Below, piece by piece: positions 52,280 through 61,789 of a DNA stretch of 64,000 nt (the first letter of the stretch is position 1; each line of letters opens with the position of its first letter). The position numbers and the translations under genes are program-made. Source of the DNA: an uncultured Lachnospiraceae bacterium (GTDB lineage Bacteria; Bacillota; Clostridia; Lachnospirales; Lachnospiraceae). The DNA lies in assembly GCA_910577275.1 (NCBI GenBank), contig CAJTMW010000019.1:5377-69376 (forward strand), in the 5' to 3' direction. The notes beneath the pieces were generated by a model. That model was not told the origin of the DNA. It searched no databases and saw only the letters and a list, made by a program, of their open reading frames with translations.

Positions 52280-53188
52280 ATGGAAGAAACAATGAAGGAT
52301 TACGAGAAGGAACTTGAAGCGTCTTTTCGCAAAATTAATGAGGGGGATGTGATTCAGGGAACGGTGATTGACGTCAATGAAGAAGAGGTATCTCTGGACT
52401 TGAAGTATTACACACAGGGGATTATCAAAGCGGCGGATATGAGCGACGACCCGGGCTTTTCCGTTCTGGACGATGTGAAAATCGGGGATGTGATTGAGGC
52501 GTCTGTGGTAAAAATGGACGACGGGCAGGGAAATATTCTTTTGTCTAAGAAGGAAGCGAACGCGGAGCTTGCATGGGACGTCCTGAACAAATATCTTGAG
52601 GAAAAAACGGCGTTGACCGTAAAGGTTAGTGGAGTGGTAAATGCCGGAGTGATTGCTTACGTGGAGGGAATCAGGGGATTCATACCGGCCTCCCATCTGG
52701 CGCTTTCTTATGTGGAGGACTTAAATACCTATCAGGGAAAAGAGTTGACTGTAAGAGTCATTACCGTAGATAAGGAGAAGAAAAAACTGGTGCTTTCCGC
52801 TAAGGAAATACTGCGGGAGCAGGAAAAGGAAGCCCACGACCATAAAATTGCCATGCTGGTTCCCGGCACGGTGATGGAGGGCACGGTGGAAAGCCTGCAG
52901 CCTTACGGCGCTTTTGTGGATTTAAAGGACGGCTTAAGCGGTCTGGTACACATTTCCCAGATAAGCCAGCGGAGAATCAAAAAGCCCTCCGAGGTGCTGA
53001 ACGTGGGCGATAAGGTGAAGGTTAAGATTTTAAACACGGACAACGGAAAAATCTCCCTGAGCATTAAGGCCGCCACGGAAGAAAAGGAAGTGGAGGAGAC
53101 GGAGCGTGTCGATACCGCTAAGTACAGCTCAAAAGAGAGCTTTGGGACAAGCCTTGGAGATATTTTTGCAAAACTGAATTTAAAATAA
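52280..53188 (+). CDS. S1-domain RNA-binding protein (ribosomal protein S1-like)
   Basis: 302 aa with three S1 repeats: about 18-88 (GDVIQGTVIDVNEEEVSLDL), 105-172 (VSGVVNAGVIAYVEGIRGFIP) and 188-258 (GTVMEGTVESLQPYGAFVDL). The last is the best conserved (LVHISQIS). Short S1-like proteins of this kind occur in Firmicutes in place of the six-domain S1 and bind mRNA. An acidic and Ser-rich tail follows. ATG 52280 with AAAGGA. Confidence 0.88.
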   Translation: MEETMKDYEKELEASFRKINEGDVIQGTVIDVNEEEVSLDLKYYTQGIIKAADMSDDPGFSVLDDVKIGDVIEASVVKMDDGQGNILLSKKEANAELAWDVLNKYLEEKTALTVKVSGVVNAGVIAYVEGIRGFIPASHLALSYVEDLNTYQGKELTVRVITVDKEKKKLVLSAKEILREQEKEAHDHKIAMLVPGTVMEGTVESLQPYGAFVDLKDGLSGLVHISQISQRRIKKPSEVLNVGDKVKVKILNTDNGKISLSIKAATEEKEVEETERVDTAKYSSKESFGTSLGDIFAKLNLK

Positions 53189-53202
53189 ACAGGAGTCTTT
53201 TT

Positions 53203-53871
53203 ATGTTTGATTATTGCTTATTTGACCTGGACGGCACGCTGACGGACCCTAGAGAGGGAATCACCAAATCGGTGCAGCACGCCTTGCGGGCCTTTGGCAT
53301 AGAAGAACCTGATTTAAAAAAGTTAGAGCCCTTTATCGGCCCGCCCTTGAAAGACAGCTTTATGGAGTTTTACGGTTTTACAGGGGAGGAGGCCGAAAGG
53401 GCTATTGCTGTTTATCGGGAAAGATTTGCACCCGTGGGAATCTCTGAAAATCAGATTTATCCGGGAATCCCTCAGATGCTGGAGAGCCTTTACAGGAGAG
53501 GAATGCGTCTGGCGGTGGCGTCCAGCAAGCCTATAGGCTTCGTAAAGCAGATTCTGGCTCATTTTGACATCGAAAAATATTTCGACGTTGTAGTGGGGAG
53601 TGAACTGGACGGAACGAGAGGCACAAAAGAGGAAGTTGTGGAGGAAGCCCTCGGGCAGCTGGGAATATTGACTATGCCGGTCACAGAGCGGCACGGCAGG
53701 TGCGCCATGACAGGAGACAGGAAATTTGACATTCAGGGCGCAAAGGCTTACGGTCTTACCGGCGTGGGCGTGGGTTTTGGATTTGCCAGAGAAGGAGAGC
53801 TTGAGGAGGCCGGAGCCGAGTACATTGCAGAGACGGTGGCGGAGCTTGCGGAGTTTCTTTGCGGGACATAA
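53203..53871 (+). CDS. HAD-superfamily phosphatase (phosphoglycolate phosphatase-like)
   Basis: 222 aa, HAD subfamily IA. Motif I is FDLDGTLTD (nucleophile Asp), motif II VASSKP, motif III the Lys in the ELDGTRGTKEEV region, motif IV MTGDRKFDIQGAK. The cap domain sits between motifs I and II. Substrate cannot be told: phosphoglycolate, nucleotides or a sugar phosphate are all possible. It begins 14 bp after the S1 gene with AGGAG, likely the same operon. Confidence 0.88.
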   Translation: MFDYCLFDLDGTLTDPREGITKSVQHALRAFGIEEPDLKKLEPFIGPPLKDSFMEFYGFTGEEAERAIAVYRERFAPVGISENQIYPGIPQMLESLYRRGMRLAVASSKPIGFVKQILAHFDIEKYFDVVVGSELDGTRGTKEEVVEEALGQLGILTMPVTERHGRCAMTGDRKFDIQGAKAYGLTGVGVGFGFAREGELEEAGAEYIAETVAELAEFLCGT

Positions 53872-54038
53872 GAAGGAAACGTGACGCGGAGATTCAGAGA
53901 AAAGCGCGGCGCGCGGGCAGAAGCACGGAATGTAAAGGACAAATGGGGCGAACCGGAGAAAAACATGGAATGTGGGCAGAAAGCGCAGCGCATAAGCAGG
54001 GAAGAAATGGTGTCGGGAAAGTGGCGGAGTGGTAGCAT

Positions 54039-54974
54039 ATGAAAAATTTTTGGGAAAGAATGAACATGCGGTGGAGCAGGGAGGAGTTATCCGGCTGGGG
54101 CTCCTTTCAGAAGACGGTATATCTGCTCTGGCCCCTTCTTGTTTATTTTGTTGTTCATGACGTGGCGGAAATTCTGCTTTGGGCGGGAGCCGGCGGTATC
54201 TTTTCGGGAAAGGAAGCGCTGGCGTTATTTTTTACGGAAAATTCCGGGACGTTCCGCGGCGTGATAAACGGGTTGGCGATTGTCTGTGGCGTGGCGGCTA
54301 TCCGGCAGGCGGTGAAAAGGGAAATTGCAGGCGGAGAAAGGGGAAGTTCAGATATCCCTGACAATATCCGCAGACAGGAAGTGAAAAAAACAGATACGCC
54401 AACCTGTAAAGGCGTAGCTGACGGCGGCGGGGCGACGGCCCGCCTGACCCGATATTGCGTGGTGGCGGCGATTGCTTTTCTTTCGGCAATGGGGTTGAAT
54501 CTTCTGATGAGTCTTCTGGGGATGACCGGTATTTCCAAATCCTATGAGGAAACGTCGCAGGCTCAGTACAGTGTGAACTTTATTCCGGGCTTGTTTTTAT
54601 ATGGAGTAGTGTCGCCTCTTGCCGAGGAAGCGGTTTTCAGAGGAATGATTTATAACAGGATGAAGCGGTGTTTTAACTATCCCCTTGCGCTTTGCGTTTC
54701 CGCGCTGCTCTTTGGCTGTTATCACGGAAATCCGGTGCAGGCGGTTTACGGGACGATTCTGGGGATTATGATTGCCTGGTGCTATGAAATATGCGGCAGT
54801 TTTGCCGTGCCGGTACTGTTTCATGGGGTAGCCAATGTGAGTATGTATGTGATGACTTATTACGGCGGTTTGAAAGATATGAGTCGTCCGGTGGGTATAG
54901 GCGTTTCTGCGGTGTGTCTGGCGGGTGCGGCGGGGTTCCTTTTTAATTTAAAGAAGAATGAAGAAAAGGGATAG
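54039..54974 (+). CDS. CPBP-family intramembrane metalloprotease
   Basis: 311 aa, several membrane spans. CPBP/Abi motifs are present: PLAEEAVFRGMIY (EExxxR), LFGCYHGNPVQAV (FxxxH) and LFHGVANV (HxxxN/H). Such enzymes process membrane or prenylated substrates and are often linked with peptide immunity; the role here is unknown. A hydrophilic loop (about 100-130) breaks the hydrophobic N-terminal part. The preceding 167 bp hold no gene I can support. The stop overlaps an ORF leading into the DUF1016 pseudogene. Confidence 0.85.
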   Translation: MKNFWERMNMRWSREELSGWGSFQKTVYLLWPLLVYFVVHDVAEILLWAGAGGIFSGKEALALFFTENSGTFRGVINGLAIVCGVAAIRQAVKREIAGGERGSSDIPDNIRRQEVKKTDTPTCKGVADGGGATARLTRYCVVAAIAFLSAMGLNLLMSLLGMTGISKSYEETSQAQYSVNFIPGLFLYGVVSPLAEEAVFRGMIYNRMKRCFNYPLALCVSALLFGCYHGNPVQAVYGTILGIMIAWCYEICGSFAVPVLFHGVANVSMYVMTYYGGLKDMSRPVGIGVSAVCLAGAAGFLFNLKKNEEKG

Positions 54975-55068
54975 GAATCATGACCGGAATGGTTATGATG
55001 CGGTTATGATTCAGGAAAATAGCAGGACAGGAGAAAATGGACAGTATCGAAGAAAGGCGAAGAAAGTA

Positions 55069-56280
55069 ATGGCTGATAAAAGAAATGAAAAGCCAATTGT
55101 CGTGAGGTCGCATGACGTACATTTAGATTCCGACTATGTGCAGTGGATTCATAATATTAAGGAACGCTTCAGAACTACACAGATAAAGGCTGCTGTAAAA
55201 GTGAACTCCGAGCAGCTCCTGTTTAATTGGCAGCTTGGACGAGAACTTGTTATGCGTAAAGTGGAAGAAAAGTGAGGCAGCGGTATTGTTGAGCAACTGA
55301 GCCTTGATTTGAAAAATGAGTTTCCAGATACAAAAGGTTTTAGTACAACCAATATCTGGTATATGAAAAAATGGTATACGTTTTATAATGGGAAAGATGA
55401 TGGAAAACTCCAACGGCTTGTTGGAGAAATGGAAACACAGACTTCAACAATTCAATCAAGAATAGAGCAGTACGGAAAAAATATAAATGCTGAAAAACTC
55501 CAACAGGATATTGGAGAATTTTCGTTTCCGCTATTTTTTGCATATGTTCCATGGGGACATCATATTGACATTATTACAAAATGCAAATCTATAGAGGAAG
55601 CATTATTCTATATGAACCATACAATAGCAGAAGGGTGGAGCAGAAGCACACTTCAGAATTATATCAGGTCTGGTTTATATGGCAGAGCAGGTACGGCCAT
55701 TACTAACTTTAGTGAGAAATTGTCTTCTGCGCAGGGAAAACTTGCACAGGAGATTACAAAAGATACTTATGATTTAGGATTTATTACATTGTCTCCGGAT
55801 TATGATGAAGCGGATTTAGAAGATGCGCTGGAACAGAATATTACAAGATTTTTATTAGAACTGGGAACAGGATTTGCATTTATCGGAAGACAAAAGGAAA
55901 TTGTAGTAGCAGGAAAAACACGTAAAATCGACATGCTATTTTATCACATTCGGCTCAAGTGTTATGTGGTAGTTGAACTGAAAGCTGTTTCTTTCGAACC
56001 GGAGTTTGCCGGAAAATTAAATTTCTATGTCAATGCAGTGAACGAACTTATTCGGACTCCGGATGAAAATCCTACAATAGGATTATTAATCTGTAAAGAT
56101 AAGGAACAGACGGAAGTGCAATGGGCATTTCAGGGAATCCAGACACCGATTGGCGTGGCATCTTATGATAATATTAAATTAGAAGAAATTAGGAAGCAGC
56201 TGCCTACGGAGAAACAGATACAGCAGCGTATAGAATTGGCAGAGGAGGAATTTAATCTGAACAGGAAAAAAAGAAGGTAG
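55069..56280 (+). pseudogene. DUF1016/YhcG-type PDDEXK nuclease gene broken by one in-frame TGA
   Basis: The frame runs from ATG 55069 to TAG 56280 apart from TGA at 55273-55275, after VMRKVEEK. The downstream part (GSGIVEQLS onward) is in the same frame. In this family the stop position is usually Trp (TGG), so one base change explains it. The C-terminal nuclease part is well preserved, with DMLFYH and VVVELKAVSFEPEF giving the D...ExK pattern, and SRSTLQNYIRSGLYGRAG earlier. Family members are presumed DNA nucleases of mobile or defence contexts. Restart at 55309 could give a 323-aa fragment. A sequencing error cannot be excluded. Confidence 0.85.
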
Positions 56281-56293
56281 AGGAGGAAAAACT

Positions 56294-56893
56294 ATGCAGC
56301 ATAAAGTAAAAGTAACGGTACTGGACAAAAAGCTTTACCCCGAATTACAGGTGCAATACTGCGCAGACCCGATTTCCGGGGAATGTCCCTGTTATCAGAT
56401 TGGGGATGAATTTATTTTTGAGAGATACGGCAATGCCGACGATTTCTGGCATATGGGACTTAATACCCTCAGGCAAAGCGCCAAACCTGCGGACGGAACA
56501 GCCGGGGGAACGCGTTTTCCCCACTGTTCCGAGGCGTGGGACGCCATTAGCAGATATATTTATACAGGACTGCAGGGCGGAGCGATTATGCGGGGCTGGA
56601 TGAACGATGAGAGAATCATGATAACCTGCTGTTCCGACGGAACGCGGCCTGTGATTTTCAAGATTGAGCGCATGGATTACAAGGCGGTGTATGTGGAGGG
56701 AATCAACTGCGACAGATGCCGGGAGAGGATAAAGGAAGCCTTAAGCGGGATAAACGAGGTCACGGATGTGGCGTTCAGGGAGGAGCTTTCGGAGGAATAC
56801 ATAGAAGTTTTTCTGGAAAAAGATATCTCCGACGATTTGATTAGCGATGCGGTTAAAAACTGCGGAGAATATCGGGTGAAAAAGATTGATTAG
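56294..56893 (+). CDS. TIGR04076-family protein fused to an HMA-like metal-binding domain
   Basis: 199 aa, ATG 56294 with AGAGGAGG. The first about 120 residues match the TIGR04076 family pattern (KVKVTVLDKKLYPELQ, CPCYQIGDEFIFE, CSEAWDAI), whose function is unknown. The last about 75 residues look like a heavy-metal-associated domain, with the CxxC motif in EGINCDRCRERIKEALSGI. Cys-rich overall, which fits metal or redox handling. It lies 13 bp after the broken nuclease gene. Confidence 0.75.
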   Translation: MQHKVKVTVLDKKLYPELQVQYCADPISGECPCYQIGDEFIFERYGNADDFWHMGLNTLRQSAKPADGTAGGTRFPHCSEAWDAISRYIYTGLQGGAIMRGWMNDERIMITCCSDGTRPVIFKIERMDYKAVYVEGINCDRCRERIKEALSGINEVTDVAFREELSEEYIEVFLEKDISDDLISDAVKNCGEYRVKKID

Positions 56894-57187
56894 CTTAAAA
56901 TAGCAGTTCAGAAAAGAAAAAAGTCTGACAAAATATATAAAAACAATGAAAAGTCAAATAATCTGACAAATCCCCAAAAAGTTTATATTTACAAAAAGAG
57001 AAAACAGGTGTATATTCTTACTTACAGGTCGCAAAGGCGCGAGTTACAAGCCCTTTGCGACCTTTTTGCGCGAGCAACGAGCCGTGCGCGGGCGTATCAT
57101 TCGCAAGAATGTATGCGCACACATCCGGTGACTGCCGCGACAGCGAGGCGTAAGCCGAGTGCGGCGCATAAAGCGAAAGGAGAAGCT
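56894..57187 (+). promoter_or_regulatory. gltB leader with intrinsic terminator (possible attenuator)
   Basis: AT-rich start with two direct repeats TCTGACAAA (56924-56932, 56962-56970); the second could supply CTGACA, 17 bp, TATTTA as a weak promoter. Downstream a perfect 12-bp stem AGGTCGCAAAGG (57026-57037) and CCTTTGCGACCT (57052-57063) is followed by TTTT, an intrinsic terminator 120 nt before the gltB start. The remaining leader is GC-rich with another stem around GCGTATCATTC (about 57086). The arrangement suggests premature termination control of gltB. Confidence 0.55.
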
Positions 57188-60100
57188 ATGTTTGATGTGA
57201 AAAAAACACGTCCCGACGCACCTTTGTATCGGGCGGAATTTGAACATGATAATTGCGGGATTGGCGCGTGTGTAAATATCAGAGGCGCAAAAACCCGGGA
57301 GACGGTGGAGAATGCCCTTAAGATTGTGGAGAACCTGGAGCACCGCGCCGGTAAGGACGCGGAAGGGAAAACCGGCGACGGCGTGGGTATTTTGACGCAG
57401 ATTCCCCACAGATTTTTCGAGAAGGTGACGAAGCCTCTTGGAATTTCTATCGGGAAAGAGCGGGAGTACGGCGTTGGCATGTTCTTTTTCCCGCAGGACG
57501 AGCTGCGCAGGAATCAGGCGAAAAAGATGTTTGAAATTATTGTGGAAAAGGAAGGCCTCACTTTTCTCGGGTGGCGTGATGTGCCTGCCAATCCCTCCGT
57601 TCTTGGGCACAAGGCGGTGGAGTGTATGCCCTGCATCATGCAGGCTTTTATCAAAAAGCCCATGGGTGTGGAAAAGGGTGTGGCCTTTGACAGGCTTCTT
57701 TATGTGGCAAGGCGGGTCTTTGAGCAGTCCCTGGACGATACCTATGTGGTGTCTCTTTCCAGCAGAACCATCGTATATAAGGGGATGTTTCTGGTGGGGC
57801 AGCTGCGCACCTTTTTTGCGGATTTGCAGGATAAGGATTACGAATCGGCTATTGCCATGGTGCACTCCCGTTTTTCCACCAACACCAATCCAAGCTGGGA
57901 GCGGGCCCATCCCAACCGATTTATCGTGCATAACGGGGAAATTAACACTATCAGGGGCAATGCGGACAAAATGCTGGCCCGGGAGGAAAACATGGAATCC
58001 GGGCATTTGCGGGGGCTGCTCCACAAGGTGCTTCCTGTGGTAAATACGGCGGGCTCCGATTCTGCCATGTTGGATAACACGCTGGAATTTCTGGTAATGA
58101 GCGGTATGGATTTGCCCCTTGCGGTGATGATTACCATTCCCGAGCCTTGGGCAAACAATACCACCATGAGCCAGCATAAGAAGGATTTTTATCAATATTA
58201 TGCCACCATGATGGAGCCCTGGGACGGGCCGGCTTCTATTTTATTCTGCGACGGAGATGTTATGGGGGCGGTGCTGGACAGGAACGGACTTCGCCCTTCC
58301 CGTTACATGATTACCGACGACGGCCAGTTGATTCTTTCCTCCGAGGTGGGAGTACTTGATATTGCGCCCTCGAAAATTCTGGTAAAGGAAAGGCTCCGTC
58401 CCGGAAAAATGCTTTTGGTGGACACGGTAAGGGGAAAAGTGATTGACGACGACGAGCTGAAGGAAACCTACGCCTCAAGGCAGCCCTACGGGGAATGGCT
58501 TGACAGGAATCTGGTGCATCTCCATGACCTGAAAATCCCTAACGAGCGGGTGCCGGAGTTTACGTCCGGGGAACTGGAACGGATGCAGAAGGCTTTCGGG
58601 TATTCCTATGAGGAGGTAAAAAACAGCATTCTCCCCATGGCGAAAAACGGCGGCGAGGCCATTGCGGCAATGGGGGTGGATACGCCGCTGCCGGTGCTTT
58701 CTGCCACCTGCCATCCGCTTTTTCATTATTTTAAACAGCTTTTTGCCCAGGTCACAAATCCGCCCATCGACGCTATCCGGGAGGAGGTTGTCACATCCAC
58801 TACGGTTTATGTGGGAACGGACGGAAATATTCTGGAGGAGATTCCGAAAAACTGCAACGTGCTTCGGGTAAACAATCCGATTCTCACTAACACGGATTTG
58901 ATGAAGATTAAGAGCATGAAAAAGGAGGGCTTCAAGGTAGAGGTCATTCCCATTACCTATTATAAAAACACCAGCTTAGAGCGCGCCATCGACCGGCTTT
59001 TTGTGGAGGTGGACAGAGCCTACCGGGACGGGGTGAATATTATGATTCTCTCGGACAGGGGCGTGGACGAAAACCACGTGGCGCTGCCCTCCCTCCTGGC
59101 AGTATCCGCCCTCAACCGGCATCTGGTGGTGACGAAGAAAAAAACCAGCGTGGCGCTGATTCTGGAATCAGGGGAGCCAAGGGAGGTGCATCATTTTGCC
59201 ACCCTTTTAGGCTACGGCGCATGCGCCGTCAATCCCTATCTGGCGCAGGAATCCATCAGGGAGCTGATTGACAGGCATATGCTGGATAAGGACTATTACG
59301 CCGCGGTGGAGGACTACAATAACGCCGTCCTGCACGGGATTGTGAAGATTGCCTCCAAAATGGGAATCAGCACCATCCAGTCCTACGAGGGCTCCCAGAT
59401 TTTTGAGGCTATCGGAATCGACAGTAAAGTGATAGACAAATATTTCCCTCACACCGTCTGCCGGGTGGGCGGCATTACCATCAGGGATATTGAAAAGCAG
59501 GTGGACGCCCTGCATTCACAGGCGTTCGACCCCTTAGGGCTTGCCAATGATTTGACTCTGGACAGTCTGGGGCACCACAAGATGCGCAGCGGCGCCGACG
59601 AGCATCTTTACAATCCGGCGACCATTCATCTGCTTCAGGAGTCCACGAAGCGGGGGGACTACGAGATGTTCAAGGAGTACACCGCGCTGGTTTGCGACGA
59701 GGATTCGGTAAAAAATCTCCGGGGGCTGATGGATTTTAACTACCCGAAAAAGGGCGTGCCAATCGACGAGGTGGAGAGCGTTGATACCATCGTTACGAGA
59801 TTTAAGACCGGGGCAATGTCCTACGGCTCCATCTCAAAGGAAGCCCACGAGACCATGGCGATTGCCATGAACCGTCTCCATGGAAAGTCCAATTCCGGCG
59901 AGGGCGGCGAGGATTTGGAGCGGCTCACTCCCGGCCCTGACGGAGAAAACCGGTGCTCGGCTATCAAGCAGGTGGCTTCGGGACGGTTCGGCGTCACCAG
60001 CAGATATCTGGTGAGTGCGGACGAAATTCAGATTAAGATGGCTCAGGGCGCAAAGCCCGGAGAAGGAGGGCATCTGCCCGGCGGCAAGGTTTATCCCTGG

Positions 60101-61738
60101 ATTGCCAAAACCAGACATTCCACGCCCGGCGTGGGCCTGATTTCCCCGCCGCCCCATCACGATATTTATTCTATTGAGGATTTGGCGGAGCTGATTTACG
60201 ATTTGAAAAACGCCAACAAGAACGCCAGAATCAGCGTGAAGCTGGTTTCCGAGGCTGGCGTGGGCACGGTGGCAGCCGGTGTGGCGAAGGCAGGGGCTCA
60301 GGTGATTCTGGTATCGGGCTATGACGGCGGCACGGGCGCGGCGCCCCGAAGCTCTATTCACAACGCCGGGCTTCCATGGGAGCTGGGGCTTTCGGAGACC
60401 CATCAGACGCTGATTATGAACGGACTTCGAAATAAGGTGCGGATTGAGACCGACGGAAAGCTGATGAGCGGCCGGGACGTTGCCATCGCGGCTATCCTGG
60501 GGGCGGAGGAATTCGGCTTTGCCACGGCGCCTCTGGTGACCATGGGCTGCGTGATGATGCGTGTCTGCAATCTGGACACCTGCCCTGTGGGCGTGGCCAC
60601 CCAGAACCCGGAGCTGCGCAAAAACTTCAAGGGCAAACCGGAATACGTGATGAATTTCATGCGCTTTATTGCCCAGGAGCTTCGGGAGTACATGGCAAGG
60701 CTGGGCGTGCGCACGGTAGACGAGCTGGTGGGACGCACGGAGCTCCTCAAAATAAAGGATAATCTGAGCGAGAGGCAGAAGCAAATCGACTTAAGCCTGA
60801 TTCTCCAAAATCCCTATGCAGGCGGGAAGGAAAAGGTAACCTTTGACGCCAGACAGGTATACGATTTCAAACTGGAAAACACGGCGGACGAGCGGGTGCT
60901 GCTAAAGCAGTTAAATAAAGCCATCAGCGAAAAAAGCCGTCGCAGTATTGAGGTCGCCGTGAAAAACACGGACAGAGCCTTTGGAACAATTCTGGGCTCG
61001 GAAATTACCAGACGCCTTGGGGATAATGTGGCGGAGGACACCTACCGGGTGCTCTGCACCGGCGCGGGAGGACAGAGTTTCGGCGCGTTTATCCCCGCGG
61101 GGCTTACCCTGGAACTTGTGGGCGACAGCAACGATTATTTCGGAAAAGGACTTTCCGGCGGCAAGCTGGTGATTTATCCCCCGAAAGGAAGTCGCTTTAA
61201 GGCCGGGGAGAACATTATTATAGGAAACGTTGCGCTCTATGGAGCCACCAGCGGCAAGGCTTTCATAAACGGCGTTGCAGGGGAACGCTTCTGCGTGAGA
61301 AATTCCGGCGCCGTTGCGGTTGTCGAGGGCGTAGGCGACCACGGCTGCGAATACATGACCGGCGGACGCGTGGTGGTGCTTGGCAGAACCGGCAAGAATT
61401 TTGCGGCGGGAATGAGCGGCGGCATTGCCTATGTGCTGGACGAGGACAGAGACCTTTATATCCGGCTGAATAAAGAGATGGTTTCCTCCTATGAAGTGAC
61501 TTCCAAGTACGACGTAATGGAGTTAAAGGAAATGATTAAGGAGCATGTGGCTCTTACCAATTCCGAAAAGGGAAAAGTGATTCTGGATAACTTTAAGGAA
61601 TATCTGCCGAAGTTTAAGAAGATTATTCCTCATGATTATGAAAAGATGCTTACCAGTATCGTGCAGATGGAGGAAAAGGGACTCAGCGCGCAGCAGGCTC
61701 AGATTGAGGCGTTTTATGCGATTAAGGCGCAGGCGTAA
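57188..61738 (+). CDS. gltB: Glutamate synthase, large subunit
   Basis: 1516 aa from ATG 57188, which has AAAGGAG; a longer frame to 57008 would run through the leader terminator and is rejected. Domains: N-terminal class II glutamine amidotransferase with nucleophile Cys23 (HDNCGIG; a propeptide is expected to be removed), central domain, FMN-binding synthase barrel (GEGGEDLERLTPGP, SGYDGGTGAAPRSS), the 3Fe-4S Cys cluster (CVMMRVCNLDTCPVG) and the C-terminal beta-helix (GGQSFGAFIPAG). It converts 2-oxoglutarate and glutamine into two glutamate with electrons from GltD. Complete length. gltD follows 51 bp later. Confidence 0.96.
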   Translation: MFDVKKTRPDAPLYRAEFEHDNCGIGACVNIRGAKTRETVENALKIVENLEHRAGKDAEGKTGDGVGILTQIPHRFFEKVTKPLGISIGKEREYGVGMFFFPQDELRRNQAKKMFEIIVEKEGLTFLGWRDVPANPSVLGHKAVECMPCIMQAFIKKPMGVEKGVAFDRLLYVARRVFEQSLDDTYVVSLSSRTIVYKGMFLVGQLRTFFADLQDKDYESAIAMVHSRFSTNTNPSWERAHPNRFIVHNGEINTIRGNADKMLAREENMESGHLRGLLHKVLPVVNTAGSDSAMLDNTLEFLVMSGMDLPLAVMITIPEPWANNTTMSQHKKDFYQYYATMMEPWDGPASILFCDGDVMGAVLDRNGLRPSRYMITDDGQLILSSEVGVLDIAPSKILVKERLRPGKMLLVDTVRGKVIDDDELKETYASRQPYGEWLDRNLVHLHDLKIPNERVPEFTSGELERMQKAFGYSYEEVKNSILPMAKNGGEAIAAMGVDTPLPVLSATCHPLFHYFKQLFAQVTNPPIDAIREEVVTSTTVYVGTDGNILEEIPKNCNVLRVNNPILTNTDLMKIKSMKKEGFKVEVIPITYYKNTSLERAIDRLFVEVDRAYRDGVNIMILSDRGVDENHVALPSLLAVSALNRHLVVTKKKTSVALILESGEPREVHHFATLLGYGACAVNPYLAQESIRELIDRHMLDKDYYAAVEDYNNAVLHGIVKIASKMGISTIQSYEGSQIFEAIGIDSKVIDKYFPHTVCRVGGITIRDIEKQVDALHSQAFDPLGLANDLTLDSLGHHKMRSGADEHLYNPATIHLLQESTKRGDYEMFKEYTALVCDEDSVKNLRGLMDFNYPKKGVPIDEVESVDTIVTRFKTGAMSYGSISKEAHETMAIAMNRLHGKSNSGEGGEDLERLTPGPDGENRCSAIKQVASGRFGVTSRYLVSADEIQIKMAQGAKPGEGGHLPGGKVYPWIAKTRHSTPGVGLISPPPHHDIYSIEDLAELIYDLKNANKNARISVKLVSEAGVGTVAAGVAKAGAQVILVSGYDGGTGAAPRSSIHNAGLPWELGLSETHQTLIMNGLRNKVRIETDGKLMSGRDVAIAAILGAEEFGFATAPLVTMGCVMMRVCNLDTCPVGVATQNPELRKNFKGKPEYVMNFMRFIAQELREYMARLGVRTVDELVGRTELLKIKDNLSERQKQIDLSLILQNPYAGGKEKVTFDARQVYDFKLENTADERVLLKQLNKAISEKSRRSIEVAVKNTDRAFGTILGSEITRRLGDNVAEDTYRVLCTGAGGQSFGAFIPAGLTLELVGDSNDYFGKGLSGGKLVIYPPKGSRFKAGENIIIGNVALYGATSGKAFINGVAGERFCVRNSGAVAVVEGVGDHGCEYMTGGRVVVLGRTGKNFAAGMSGGIAYVLDEDRDLYIRLNKEMVSSYEVTSKYDVMELKEMIKEHVALTNSEKGKVILDNFKEYLPKFKKIIPHDYEKMLTSIVQMEEKGLSAQQAQIEAFYAIKAQA

Positions 61739-61789
61739 AGGACGGCGGAATTGGAAACAGCAGTTGCGGAACTATAAATGGAGGAAATT

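Noticed and set aside
53872..54038. Possible small gene between the HAD and CPBP genes
   Set aside because: Only purine-rich, low-complexity sequence with no start plus ribosome binding site combination or protein-like frame.
57008..57187. 60-residue N-terminal extension of gltB
   Set aside because: It crosses the leader terminator and structured RNA, has no match to the amidotransferase propeptide, and the start at 57188 has an AAAGGAG site.
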